A stretch of 64,000 nt of DNA from Streptomyces rugosispiralis (lineage in GTDB: Bacteria; Actinomycetota; Actinomycetes; Streptomycetales; Streptomycetaceae). The notes beneath the pieces were generated by a model. That model did no database searches, was not told the origin of the DNA, and worked only from the letters and a program-made list of their open reading frames with translations. A program made the translations under genes and the position numbers. The stretch covers positions 62,001 through 126,000 of the forward strand of contig NZ_JANIAA010000006.1 of assembly GCF_024505145.1 (NCBI RefSeq), read 5' to 3'. Positions 50,422 to 58,710 of this stretch are shown here, one piece after another (the stretch's first letter is position 1; each line of letters starts with the position of its first letter).

Positions 50422-51425
50422 CCGACGGCCCCACGACCGGCCCCACGGCCGACCGCCCGCTGACCGACGACCGTAAGGCCGATGGTTCCATGACCGATGG
50501 CTCCACGACCGACGGCTCCACGACCGACGGCTCCATGGCCGACGGCCCTACGGCCGATGCGCCGAAGGCTTTCGTACGGTCCGCCTTCGCGCGGGGTATC
50601 ACCACGCTCACCCTGGACTCGCCGCACAACCGCAACGCCCTCTCCTCGCGCCTGGTCGCCGAGTTGCGCGCGGCGCTGGCGACGGCCGGGCGGGACGACC
50701 GGGTGCGGGCGGTGCTGCTCACCCACACCGGCACCACCTTCTGCGCGGGCGCGGATCTGAGCGAACCGCCCTCGGCTGCGGGGGCGTCCGGGCTGGTGGA
50801 GCTGTTGCGGTCGATCGTGGAGCTGCCCAAGCCGGTGGTCGCCCGCGTCACCGGGCACGTACGGGCCGGTGGGCTCGGGCTGCTCGGGGCCTGCGACATC
50901 TCGGCGGCCGGGCGCGGCGCCAGCTTCGCCTTCACCGAGGCGCGGCTCGGCCTCGCCCCGGCCGTCATCTCCATGCCGCTGCTGCCCCGGCTGGACCGGC
51001 GCGCGGCGGCCCGCTACTACCTCACGGGCGAGCGGTTCGACGCCGCAGAGGCGGCCCGCATCGGGCTGGTGACGCTCGCGGACCCGGAGGGGGACGCGGA
51101 CGAGGCGCTGGCGCCCGTGCTCGACGGGCTGCGCCGGGGCTCCCCGCAGGGCCTGGCCGAGTCCAAGCGGCTGGTGACCGCCGATGTGCTGCGCGCCTTC
51201 GACCGGGACGGCGAGGCGCTGGCCGCGCTGTCGGCCCGCCTCTTCGCCTCCGAGGAGGCGCGTGAGGGCATGACGTCGTTCCTGGAGCGGCGCGACCCGG
51301 CGTGGGTGCGGCAGACGGCTTCCGACGCGGGGGCGATACCGGACACGGGGACGGCTCCGGACACGGGGGCGGCGGGGGACAGGGGGGCCGTAGGGAACAC
51401 GGGCTCCGCCGGGGCGTCCCGATGA
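50418..51425 (+). CDS. Enoyl-CoA hydratase/isomerase family protein (methylglutaconyl-CoA hydratase-like)
   Basis: 335 residues. The crotonase core begins near residue 55 (ITTLTLDSPHNRNALSSRL). The oxyanion segment is FCAGADLSEPP; the first catalytic Glu of classical hydratases is Gly here (RAGGLGLLGACD), while the second is kept in FTEARLGLAPAVIS, the pattern I associate with LiuC-type hydratases. The first ~45 residues are MTDGS/TTDG repeats from a DNA expansion, and an internal ATG such as that before ADGPTADAP may be the original start. The ATG 50418 overlaps the ligase stop (ATGA). Confidence 0.9.
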   Translation: MTDGPTTGPTADRPLTDDRKADGSMTDGSTTDGSTTDGSMADGPTADAPKAFVRSAFARGITTLTLDSPHNRNALSSRLVAELRAALATAGRDDRVRAVLLTHTGTTFCAGADLSEPPSAAGASGLVELLRSIVELPKPVVARVTGHVRAGGLGLLGACDISAAGRGASFAFTEARLGLAPAVISMPLLPRLDRRAAARYYLTGERFDAAEAARIGLVTLADPEGDADEALAPVLDGLRRGSPQGLAESKRLVTADVLRAFDRDGEALAALSARLFASEEAREGMTSFLERRDPAWVRQTASDAGAIPDTGTAPDTGAAGDRGAVGNTGSAGASR

Positions 51426-52105
51426 CCCCCCGTACGGCCTTGCGCGACCCCAAGCAGGACCGCAGCCGCGCCACCCGCAGGCGGCTGCTGGAGGCCGCCG
51501 TGGCCTGCCTCGCCGAGCGCGGCTGGGCCGGTTCCACGGTCGCGGTGGTCGCCGAGCGGGCCGGGGTCTCGCGGGGCGCGGCCCAGCACCACTTCCCGAC
51601 CCGTGAGGACCTCTTCACGGCCGCCGTCGAGCATGTCGCCGAGGAGCGCTCGGCGGAGCTGCGCGCACTCGCCGCCCCGCACGGGGAGGGCCGCGTCCCC
51701 GCGGTGGTCGAGGCGCTGATCACCCTCTACACCGGCCCGCTCTTCCGGGCCGCACTCCAGTTGTGGGTGGCGGCCTCGTACGAGGAGCAGTTGGGTGCCC
51801 GGGTGGCCGCCCTGGAGGCGAAGATCGGCCGGGAGACGCATCGGATGGCGGTGGAGCTGCTGGGCGCCGACGAGTCGGTGCCGGGCGTCCGGGAGGCCGT
51901 CCAGGGCCTGCTCGACATGGGACGGGGCCTGGGTCTGGCCAATCTGCTGACGGACGACGGCCACCGCCGGGAGCGGGTGGTGGCCCAGTGGTCGCGGATC
52001 CTGGAGGGGATCCTGACCCCGCGGGACCCGGACGACCACCCGGCCGGCGATCACCCGGCCAACGACCACCCGGCCAACGACTACCCCGCCCCGGCCGCCT
52101 CCTGA
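51422..52105 (+). CDS. TetR-family regulator of the catabolic operon
   Basis: 227 residues. The helix-turn-helix lies at residues ~15-60 (STVAVVAERAGVSRGAAQHH followed by FPTREDLF), with an all-helical ligand domain behind it. ATG 51422 overlaps the hydratase stop (ATGA), so it is made from the same transcript and probably represses the operon until an acyl-CoA binds. The C-terminal ~20 residues are HPAGD/HPAND repeats encoded by a tandem DNA array next to the converging citrate synthase gene. Confidence 0.93.
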   Translation: MTPRTALRDPKQDRSRATRRRLLEAAVACLAERGWAGSTVAVVAERAGVSRGAAQHHFPTREDLFTAAVEHVAEERSAELRALAAPHGEGRVPAVVEALITLYTGPLFRAALQLWVAASYEEQLGARVAALEAKIGRETHRMAVELLGADESVPGVREAVQGLLDMGRGLGLANLLTDDGHRRERVVAQWSRILEGILTPRDPDDHPAGDHPANDHPANDYPAPAAS

Positions 52106-52106
52106 C

Positions 52107-52166
52107 CTGCCGCGAGGCGTAACCCGCCGCGAGGCGACCTACCGCGAGCCGGCCTACCGCGAGGCG
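52107..52166. repeat. Four tandem units on the 3' end of the citrate synthase gene
   Basis: CTGCCGCGAGGCG, CCGCCGCGAGGCG, CTACCGCGAGCCG and CTACCGCGAGGCG at ~15-bp spacing. The last holds the stop (CTA 52154-52156, TAG on the minus strand). Confidence 0.85.
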
Positions 52167-53257
52167 GTGTCCCCGTAGCCGTCGACCTCGTGCGGGCTGC
52201 GCGTGCCCGGACCGACGTACCGGGCCGACGGCCGCACCAGACGGCCGGTCCGCTTCTGCTCCAGGATGTGCGCGCTCCAGCCCGCCGTACGGGCGCAGGT
52301 GAACATCGAGGTGAACATGGGCGCCGGGACCTCCGCGAAGTCCAGCATGATGGCCGCCCAGAACTCCACGTTCGTCGCCAGCACCCGGTCCGGCCTGCGG
52401 TTGTGCAGCTCGTCCAGGGCAGCCCGCTCCAGCGCCTCGGCGACCTCGAAGCGCGGTGCGCCCAGCTCCTTGGCGGTGCGCCGCAGCACCCGCGCCCGCG
52501 GGTCCTCGGCGCGGTAGACCCGGTGGCCGAAGCCCATCAGCCGCTCGCCCCGGTCCAGTGCCTGCTTGACGTAGCGGGTGGCGTCCCCGGTGCGCTCGAT
52601 CTCCTCGATCATGCCGAGCACCCGGGAGGGCGCACCGCCGTGCAGCGGCCCCGACATGGCGCCCACCGCGCCGGAGAGCGCGGCGGCCACGTCGGCGCCG
52701 GTGGAGGCGATGACGCGGGCGGTGAAGGTGGAGGCGTTCATGCCGTGCTCGGCAGCCGAGGTCCAGTACGCGTCGACGGCGGCCACATGCTTGGGGTCCG
52801 GCTCACCGCGCCAGCGCCGCATGAAGCGCTCCACGATGGTTCCGGCCTTGTCGATCTCCCGCTGCGGAACCATCGGCTTCCCCTGGCCACGGGCCGACTG
52901 GGCCACGTAGGACAGGGCCATCACCGCCGCGCGGGCCAGGTCCTCACGGGCCTGCTCCGCGTCGATGTCCAGCAGCGGTTTGAGGCCCCAGACGGGCGCG
53001 AGCATGGCCAGCGCGGACTGCACATCGACCCGGACGTCCCCGGAGTGGACCGGGATGGGGAACGGCTCGGCGGCCGGCAGCCCAGGGTTGAAGGCGCCGT
53101 CGACCAGCAGACCCCATACGTTCCCGAAGGAGACATGGCCCACCAGGTCCTCGATGTCCACGCCTCGGTAGCGGAGCGCGCCGCCTTCCTTGTCGGGTTC
53201 GGCGATCTCCGTCTCGAACGCGACGACTCCTTCGAGTCCGGGTACGAAGTCGGACAT
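52154..53257 (-). CDS. Citrate synthase-like protein (second citrate synthase)
   Basis: 367 residues. Active-site histidines are in [11 protein letters not shown] (near 198) and MGFGHRVYR (near 238), with the citrate-binding Arg and Asp region around [17 protein letters not shown] intact in sequence. It condenses oxaloacetate with acetyl-CoA, or propionyl-CoA in the methylcitrate branch. The actual start is ATG 53257, with GAGGAG seven bases upstream. As I recall, this pairing with divergent pdxH is conserved in Streptomyces coelicolor. Citrate versus methylcitrate activity cannot be settled by eye. Confidence 0.93.
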   Translation of the reverse strand: MSDFVPGLEGVVAFETEIAEPDKEGGALRYRGVDIEDLVGHVSFGNVWGLLVDGAFNPGLPAAEPFPIPVHSGDVRVDVQSALAMLAPVWGLKPLLDIDAEQAREDLARAAVMALSYVAQSARGQGKPMVPQREIDKAGTIVERFMRRWRGEPDPKHVAAVDAYWTSAAEHGMNASTFTARVIASTGADVAAALSGAVGAMSGPLHGGAPSRVLGMIEEIERTGDATRYVKQALDRGERLMGFGHRVYRAEDPRARVLRRTAKELGAPRFEVAEALERAALDELHNRRPDRVLATNVEFWAAIMLDFAEVPAPMFTSMFTCARTAGWSAHILEQKRTGRLVRPSARYVGPGTRSPHEVDGYGDTASR

Positions 53258-53611
53258 CAGGCGGCTCCTCATGATGCGGACGACGGTCGGCGGCGGACGG
53301 TGCCGGAAAGGTTACGCGGCCGCCTGACACGGCTCGCGGTCCGTACCGGTCACTCCGTGATGTGCCCCGTGCGGGTGGTGGTCACCCAACCGTGGCGGGG
53401 AGTGACCTCCGGGACACGGGGGGTGGTGCCTGCCCAGGCGCCGAACGGGCGGCGCGTGGTCCGCTCAGTCTGGTGGGTGTGCTGCCCATGGGGAAGCGTG
53501 AGAAGTGGCACATACCCTCCGGATCGCGGGAGGGTTACGGGGTGCCGGGGCGGGGGAGGGAGAGCGCTCTTCCGGGGCCGCCCGTGCGACGGACCGATGA
53601 TGTTGCAAGAT
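53258..53611. other. Divergent region between citrate synthase and pdxH
   Basis: About 350 bp with promoters for both genes. An interrupted inverted repeat GGTCAC-16 nt-GTGACC spans 53380-53407. No open frame here has a ribosome site. Confidence 0.45.
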
Positions 53612-54310
53612 ATGCCCGTGCCTCACGTTGACTCGGAGCCCTCGGCTTCCTCCGCGCGTACGTACGACCCGGCCGCCATGCGCGAGCACTACCGCGCGGC
53701 CGGCTTCGACGAGGCGGACCTGGCGGGTGATCCGTTCCGGCAGTTCACCCGGTGGTTCGAGGACGCCGTCGGCAGCGGGCTGTTCGAGCCGAACGCCATG
53801 GTCGTCTCGACGGCCGACGCACAGGGCCGCCCGAGCTCCCGCACGGTCCTGATGAAGAGCTTCGACGAGCGCGGCTTCGTCTTCTACACCAACTACGGCT
53901 CCCGTAAGGGGCGAGAGCTGGGCGAGAACCCGCATGTCGGGCTGCTCTTCCCCTGGCACCCCATCGCCCGGCAGGTGATCGTGACGGGCACCGCGCGGCG
54001 CACCGGCCGCGACGAGACGGCGGCGTACTTCCGCACCCGGCCGCACGGCTCGCAGCTGGGGGCGTGGGCGAGCTCGCAGTCCACGGTGGTGGGCTCGCGG
54101 GAGGACCTGGACCGCTCGTACGAGGAGCTGGCGGACCGCTATCCGCCGGGCGAGCAGGTGCCGGTGCCGCCGGAGTGGGGCGGGTTCCGGGTGGTGCCGG
54201 AGGCGGTGGAGTTCTGGCAGGGCCGGGAGAACCGGCTGCACGACCGGCTGCGGTACGTCCGGCTGCCCGAGGAGGAGGGCGGCTGGCGAGTGGAGCGGCT
54301 GTACCCGTAA
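53612..54310 (+). CDS. pdxH: Pyridoxamine 5'-phosphate oxidase
   Basis: 232 residues from ATG 53612. It uses FMN to oxidise pyridoxine/pyridoxamine phosphate to pyridoxal phosphate. Family motifs: [60 protein letters not shown] and the C-terminal [14 protein letters not shown], which binds the substrate phosphate and closes the site. No start (53597, 53600, 53612 or GTG 53618) has a good ribosome site, so the start is uncertain by a few codons. Confidence 0.93.
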   Translation: MPVPHVDSEPSASSARTYDPAAMREHYRAAGFDEADLAGDPFRQFTRWFEDAVGSGLFEPNAMVVSTADAQGRPSSRTVLMKSFDERGFVFYTNYGSRKGRELGENPHVGLLFPWHPIARQVIVTGTARRTGRDETAAYFRTRPHGSQLGAWASSQSTVVGSREDLDRSYEELADRYPPGEQVPVPPEWGGFRVVPEAVEFWQGRENRLHDRLRYVRLPEEEGGWRVERLYP

Positions 54311-54545
54311 GGGGGCGCCGACGGCCGTAAGGGCCTCGTGCGGGGCCGCCCCGTCTCGGGGCTCGGCCTCGAGAACGCCCTGAGAACGCGGACAACCCGC
54401 GGGTCTCTCCCCTGACGCCCTTGAGGCGGAAGGGGGCCGGTCGGACGTACCGGCGACCCGCGGGTCGGGTGACTGCTTGGGATTGGCCGGCTGCGCACCT
54501 CTCGTGCGCCGGTCCGGCGAATGCGCTGAGCGCGACGACGGACTG

Positions 54546-54584
54546 CTAGCCCGCAGTCACCTCACGCGTCCGGATTTCATACAT
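54546..54584 (-). CDS. 12-codon mini-ORF with strong ribosome site (or part of a small RNA)
   Basis: ATG 54584 opens MYEIRTREVTAG. Upstream on the minus strand is GAAGGGAGGTGG, nearly complementary to the 16S rRNA tail, and 33 bases before the ATG a promoter-like TTGTGT-18-TAGGGT (54617-54646). The gene would run antisense between pdxH and the PAS-protein gene. Hairpins follow (GCGCAC-CTCTC-GTGCGC at 54493-54509). It may be a leader peptide, a small RNA, or a functional micropeptide. Confidence 0.4.
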   Translation of the reverse strand: MYEIRTREVTAG

Positions 54585-54616
54585 CTGCCGAACCACCTCC
54601 CTTCTCGTGTACCGCC

Positions 54617-54646
54617 ACCCTAAGAACCCCCTCCTGCCACACACAA
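54617..54646 (-). promoter_or_regulatory. Promoter for the mini-ORF transcript
   Basis: On the minus strand, TTGTGT (54641-54646) and TAGGGT (54617-54622) are separated by 18 bases, matching the Streptomyces housekeeping pattern with a typical TAG-type -10. Confidence 0.5.
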
Positions 54647-54759
54647 GCGAATTTCCGTGAGGCAACGATTTCGACGAATGCGGTGTGGCGCGTGTCACGT
54701 TCGAGTTCAATGTCCGACGTGCCCCACCACAGACAGCCACGTCCAGCAAGGGGTGTCAG

Positions 54760-56316
54760 GTGAGCGCTTCACAACGTTCCGAACCCGCACGTCCAGCGCG
54801 TTCCGCCCGGTCCTCGCGGGGGGTCCCGGGACAGCCGGGCGCGGCCCCGTCGGCGTCCGGCCACCCCGACTGCCCGGACGGCTCCGGGCGGCCCGACTCC
54901 GAACTGCTCGCCGCGCTGCTCGACGGGATGGACGCCGCCCTGTGCGCGTTCGACGCCGAGGGCACGGTGACCCACTGGAACCACGAGGCCGAGCGCATCC
55001 TCGGGTGGACGGCGGCGGAGGCGGTCGGCCGCAAGGGGCTGGGCGGCTGGGCGGCCCGCCCGGGGGACGCCCGGGACGTCGAGGCGCGCCTTACGGAGGC
55101 CATGGGCGCCACGGGACGCCGGGTGCACGAGTTCGCGCTGCTGACCAAGGACGGCGGCCGGGTCCTGGTCCGTACGCAGTCCTCGGGGGTGCCGGGCGCG
55201 GACGGCCGCCCGGCCGGGGTGTACTGCGCCTTCAGCGAGGTGCACGCCCAGGTCGACCTGGAGCGTTCGATCGCGCTGAGCGAGGCGCTGCTGGACGACG
55301 CGTCGTGGAACGTGGTCCTGGTCGACGCGGATCTGCGGGTGGCCGTCGTCAACGCCAACGCGGCGGGCGCGCTGCGCACCGCCCGTAAGGCCGCGCCCGG
55401 ACGGCCGCTGGGGGACTTCCTGGACCAGGGGATGGAGGAGGTGGAGGCCGCGCTCCAGCACGTCCTGGCGGAGGGCGCGCCCCCGGCGCCCACCGAGCTG
55501 TGGGTGACGCTGCGGGACGCCGACCCCGACCCGGCGGACGGCTTCGAGGGCGCGGAGGGCGTGCGCTACGAACTGCTCGACGACGACGAGGCGGTGCGCG
55601 GCGAGGGCACCGACCGGGGCGAGGCCGGGGCGGCGGCGCGGCGCCGCTGCTGGCGCAGCGGCTTCCTCCGGCTGGCCTCACCGCTCACCGAGGAACCGGC
55701 GCCGCTCGGGGTGGCCTGGATCTTCCAGGACGTGACGGAGGTGAAGGGCCAGGAGCAGGAGAGCGCTCGGATGCGCTTCCGGGGCAACCAGCTGCACCGG
55801 GCGGCGCGGGCGGCGGCCGAATGCGAGGACCCGATGGAGGCGGCCTCGGTCCACCTGGACTTCGCGCTGGCGGGCTTCGCCGACCATGCCCTGATCGACC
55901 TGGTCCTGGACCCGCCGCCGGGCGCCCCGGCGGACCGGATCCGGCTGGTCCGGGCGGCGGCCACGCCCACCGGCGCCCCCGGCCCCTGCCCGCCCGTCGT
56001 CCCGGGCGGCATCCCGCTGGCCTACCCGGAGAGCCATCCGGCGCTCCAGGCGGTCGAGCGCTGCGGTTCGGTACGGGCGAGCGCGAGACGCTCGGACGAG
56101 TCGGGGGCGGTCCAGTGGGCGACGGCCCGCAAATGGCCGGAGGGCGCGGTGCACGGCCTGTGCGCGGTGCTGCGCAGCCGCGGCCGCACCCTCGGCGTGG
56201 TCACCTTCCTGCGCACCTCGAGCCGCCGGGCCTTCGACCGGACGGACGCGACATACGCGGAGGACGTCGCGGCCCGGGTCGCGGCCTCGGTGGACCTGGC
56301 CGTACGCAGGCCCTGA
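54760..56316 (+). CDS. PAS/GAF sensory protein without visible output domain
   Basis: 518 residues from GTG 54760 (AAGGGG six bases upstream). A PAS domain is clear at ~45-150 (MDAALCAFDAEGTVTHWNHEAERILGWTA), a second PAS-like unit at ~165-320 (ASWNVVLVDADLRVAVVNAN; WIFQDVTEVK), and a GAF-like C-terminal region to ~515. No histidine kinase, GGDEF, PP2C or DNA-binding motif is present, although many relatives carry a SpoIIE phosphatase at the C-terminus. It could be a sensor that acts by protein contact. Neighbours (SIS protein, DmdR1) do not settle its role. Confidence 0.85.
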   Translation: MSASQRSEPARPARSARSSRGVPGQPGAAPSASGHPDCPDGSGRPDSELLAALLDGMDAALCAFDAEGTVTHWNHEAERILGWTAAEAVGRKGLGGWAARPGDARDVEARLTEAMGATGRRVHEFALLTKDGGRVLVRTQSSGVPGADGRPAGVYCAFSEVHAQVDLERSIALSEALLDDASWNVVLVDADLRVAVVNANAAGALRTARKAAPGRPLGDFLDQGMEEVEAALQHVLAEGAPPAPTELWVTLRDADPDPADGFEGAEGVRYELLDDDEAVRGEGTDRGEAGAAARRRCWRSGFLRLASPLTEEPAPLGVAWIFQDVTEVKGQEQESARMRFRGNQLHRAARAAAECEDPMEAASVHLDFALAGFADHALIDLVLDPPPGAPADRIRLVRAAATPTGAPGPCPPVVPGGIPLAYPESHPALQAVERCGSVRASARRSDESGAVQWATARKWPEGAVHGLCAVLRSRGRTLGVVTFLRTSSRRAFDRTDATYAEDVAARVAASVDLAVRRP

Positions 56317-56406
56317 CGCCGCGCCGGGCGGCGCCCACAGGGGGCGCACGCCGACGGATCACCGGGCGGCGGGCCGTGACCGGGCGGTGGGCCGTGGCCG
56401 GCGGCG

Positions 56407-56455
56407 GACCTTCACCGGCCGCGGGCCTTCACCGGCCGCGGGCCGTTACCGCCGG
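56407..56455. repeat. 17-bp tandem units on the 3' end of the SIS gene
   Basis: Units GACCTTCACCGGCCGCG and GGCCTTCACCGGCCGCG are followed by a third, diverged unit (GGCCGTTACCGCCGG) that contains the gene's stop (TTA 56446-56448). Related units extend left to about 56365. Confidence 0.8.
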
Positions 56456-57201
56456 TAGAAGATCCGGTCCCCGTACTCGGTCATCACCTTACGGTTCCAC
56501 TCGTGCCCGCCGTCCACGTTCCCCGACCTCAGCATGGGCGGCTCGATCCCGCGCTCGGCCAGTTCCCCGATCCCGGCCGCCACCATGGACTGCATGATCG
56601 CGCTCGTCACGACGGTGGACGCGGGCGCGAAGGGCGCGCCGACGCCGTCCGCCGTGAGCTCCGCGTCCCCGACCGCGATCTTGTTGTCGACGACCAGGTC
56701 GCAGTGGTCCTTGAGGAAGCCACCGGAGGGGTTGCGCGGGGTCGTGCCGGTCGCGTAGCCGACCGAGGTCAACCCGATCACCTTGATGCCGCGCTCCCGC
56801 GCGCTGATGGCCATCTCCACGGGCAGGGCGTTGCGCCCGGACAGCGAGATCACGATCAGCAGGTCCCCGGCCTTGAGCGGGCTGCTGTCGAGGACGGTCG
56901 TGGCGAGCCCGTCGACGCGTTCGAGCGCGCTGCCCAGGGTGGCGGGGACGACGTCCACGCCCACCGCACCCGGTACCGGCAGCAGGTTCATCAGCGCGAG
57001 CCCGCCCGCGCGGTAGACGACGTCCTGAGCGGGCAGGGAGGAGTGCCCGGCGCCGAACGTGAAGAGGCGGCCGCCCGCGGCGACGGTATCGGCGATCAGG
57101 GTGCCCGCCGCGGCGATATGCTCGCCCTCCTCGTCCCGCACCTGCCGCAGTAGGCCGATGGCCGCGTCGAAGAATTGCCCGGCCGGCTTGGACTCGCTCA
57201 T
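56446..57201 (-). CDS. SIS-domain phosphosugar-binding protein (UPF0309 type)
   Basis: 251 residues. The sugar-isomerase fold is marked by FTFGAGHSSLPAQDVVYRAG near residue 40 and VISLSGRNALPVEMAISARE near 120. UPF0309 proteins are related to GmhA and GlmS isomerase domains; the bound sugar is unknown. ATG 57201 is the likely start, with GAGGAAGG upstream; ATG 57237 in frame lacks a site. It is divergent from dmdR1, an arrangement I recall from Streptomyces coelicolor. Confidence 0.9.
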   Translation of the reverse strand: MSESKPAGQFFDAAIGLLRQVRDEEGEHIAAAGTLIADTVAAGGRLFTFGAGHSSLPAQDVVYRAGGLALMNLLPVPGAVGVDVVPATLGSALERVDGLATTVLDSSPLKAGDLLIVISLSGRNALPVEMAISARERGIKVIGLTSVGYATGTTPRNPSGGFLKDHCDLVVDNKIAVGDAELTADGVGAPFAPASTVVTSAIMQSMVAAGIGELAERGIEPPMLRSGNVDGGHEWNRKVMTEYGDRIFYRR

Positions 57202-57353
57202 CAACGCGTCGCCTTCCTCGTGGGGGGTTTCGATCATGACGCTGTGAATAGCAGCCCGGTCCCTTGCGGCGGAAGGGGCCGACTCGGCCCCGTTGTCGGT
57301 GGGATGCGTCAGAATTGGTTGAGGGCCACCGCACGACACTTCGAGGGGCACGC

Positions 57354-58046
57354 ATGTCCGGACTGATCGACACCACGGAGATGTATCTCCGCACCATCCT
57401 CGAGCTCGAGGAGGAGGGCGTGGTCCCCATGCGCGCCCGGATCGCGGAGCGGCTCGAGCAGAGCGGTCCGACGGTCAGCCAGACGGTGGCGCGGATGGAG
57501 CGCGATGGGCTGGTCACGGTCGCGGGCGACCGCCATCTGGAGCTGACCGAGGAGGGTCGCCGGCTGGCCACGCGCGTGATGCGCAAGCACCGGCTCGCGG
57601 AGTGCCTGCTCGTGGATGTGATCGGGCTGGAGTGGGAGCAGGTCCACGCCGAGGCGTGCCGCTGGGAGCACGTGATGAGCGAGGCGGTGGAGCGGCGGGT
57701 GCTGGAGCTGCTCCGCCATCCGACCGAGTCGCCGTACGGAAACCCGATTCCGGGCCTGGAGGAGCTGGGCGAGAAGGCCGAGGCCGATCCGTTCCTGGAC
57801 GAGTCCATGGTGAGCCTGCGTGAGCTGGAGCCGGGTTCGGAGGGCAAGACGGTGGTGGTGCGCCGCATCGGCGAGCCCATCCAGGCCGACGCCCAGGTGA
57901 TGTACACGTTGCGGCGGGCCGGGGTGCAGCCGGGCTCCGTGGTGAGCGTCACCGAGTCGGCGGGCGGGGTGCTGGTCGGCAGCAGCGGTGAGGCGGCGGA
58001 GCTGGAGGCGGAGATCGCCTCGCATGTCTTCGTGGCCAAGCGCTGA
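57354..58046 (+). CDS. dmdR1: Iron-dependent DtxR-family repressor
   Basis: 230 residues, matching DmdR1 of Streptomyces. In the presence of Fe2+ it binds iron boxes and represses siderophore synthesis and uptake. The winged helix is at ~1-70 (GLIDTTEMYLRTILELEEEG; RLEQSGPTVSQTVARMERDG), the dimer/metal domain at ~75-140 (HRLAECLLVDVIGLEWEQVH, CRWEHVMSEAVERRVLELL, with Cys102 and His residues as metal ligands), and an SH3-like domain after ~150 (RIGEPIQADAQVMYTLRRAG). ATG 57354 has GAGGGG five bases upstream. A probable target lies at 12679. A long antisense frame (57309-58235) overlaps it. Confidence 0.96.
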   Translation: MSGLIDTTEMYLRTILELEEEGVVPMRARIAERLEQSGPTVSQTVARMERDGLVTVAGDRHLELTEEGRRLATRVMRKHRLAECLLVDVIGLEWEQVHAEACRWEHVMSEAVERRVLELLRHPTESPYGNPIPGLEELGEKAEADPFLDESMVSLRELEPGSEGKTVVVRRIGEPIQADAQVMYTLRRAGVQPGSVVSVTESAGGVLVGSSGEAAELEAEIASHVFVAKR

Positions 58047-58180
58047 CCTTCCCTGACCTCGCTTCCCGCACCGCACCGCACCGGCCTCGCCTTCCCGCAC
58101 CGGGCTGACCTCGCCTTCCCGCAGCGCACCGACTTCGCTTCCCACAGCGCGCTGACCTCGCTTCCCAACACCGCGCGAAC
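58047..58180. repeat. Tandem array after dmdR1
   Basis: Five or six imperfect 23-25 bp units built on GCGCTGACCTCGCTTCCC. The first begins within the dmdR1 stop region (GCTGACC), so copies also carry TGA. Confidence 0.8.
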
Positions 58181-58405
58181 ACGCCCCCGCGCGACCTCCG
58201 GCGCCTCGACACGCTGACCGATACACCCGGTTCAAGTCATTCAGCCGTCACGACCTGCGACGACGGATTTTCCGGATACCGGAGTCGACAGAAACCGAGC
58301 GGGCCGGGCCGCCGCGTGCGACGCTGTCGCTGACGCTCGGATCGTCAGGGGAGGGGGTCCGGTGGGCCCGATGGGCTGCGCCGCTGAGGGGGTGTTCTTC
58401 GGCGA

Positions 58406-58435
58406 GGGCCCCGGTGCCGTCAGGTGCCGGGGCCC
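58406..58435 (+). terminator. Terminator-like hairpin
   Basis: GGGCCCCGG and CCGGGGCCC with a 12-base partly paired loop, 360 bases after dmdR1. Confidence 0.55.
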
Positions 58436-58664
58436 CGCTTCCCCATGTCCCCCCGCTGGGCCCCGGTGCGTACGGACCGCGCGAACGCGGCCGGTGCGAC
58501 CCGGGGCCCTGGTGACCCGGAGCCCCGAGCTCCCAGGGTCGTCCCCCGCGGACTCCCTTCCCCGAGCAGTCCGCCTCCCGCTAGCTGTCTCCCCCAGGCG
58601 CAGACGATCAATCCCCGAGCACGGTCACTCGAACGAGGGGTCTTGAACGCCAATGCCCCGTGTT

Positions 58665-58678
58665 CGAATATGAGTTCG
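58665..58678. promoter_or_regulatory. SOS-box-like site
   Basis: CGAATATGAGTTCG matches the actinobacterial LexA operator CGAAC-4 nt-GTTCG at nine of ten fixed bases. It lies 33 bases before the hydrolase start codon. One mismatch means LexA binding is uncertain. Confidence 0.45.
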
Positions 58679-58710
58679 ATACTGTGAGGGTGTTCGAGAG
58701 AGGGTTGGAG

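Larger units (their letters stand above)
54311..54759. other. 450-bp region between pdxH and PAS gene
   Basis: Besides the minus-strand mini-ORF and its promoter, it contains two 10-12 bp palindromes, ACCCGCGGGT at 54395-54404 and GACCCGCGGGTC at 54455-54466, that may form terminators or operators, and the ribosome site AAGGGG of the PAS gene. No other gene is seen. Confidence 0.6.
58181..58710. other. Intergenic region before the alpha/beta hydrolase gene
   Basis: About 530 bp. It contains a hairpin at 58406-58435 and an SOS-box-like site at 58665. The segment 58335-58560 can be read in several frames, but none shows a ribosome site or recognisable protein. Confidence 0.45.
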
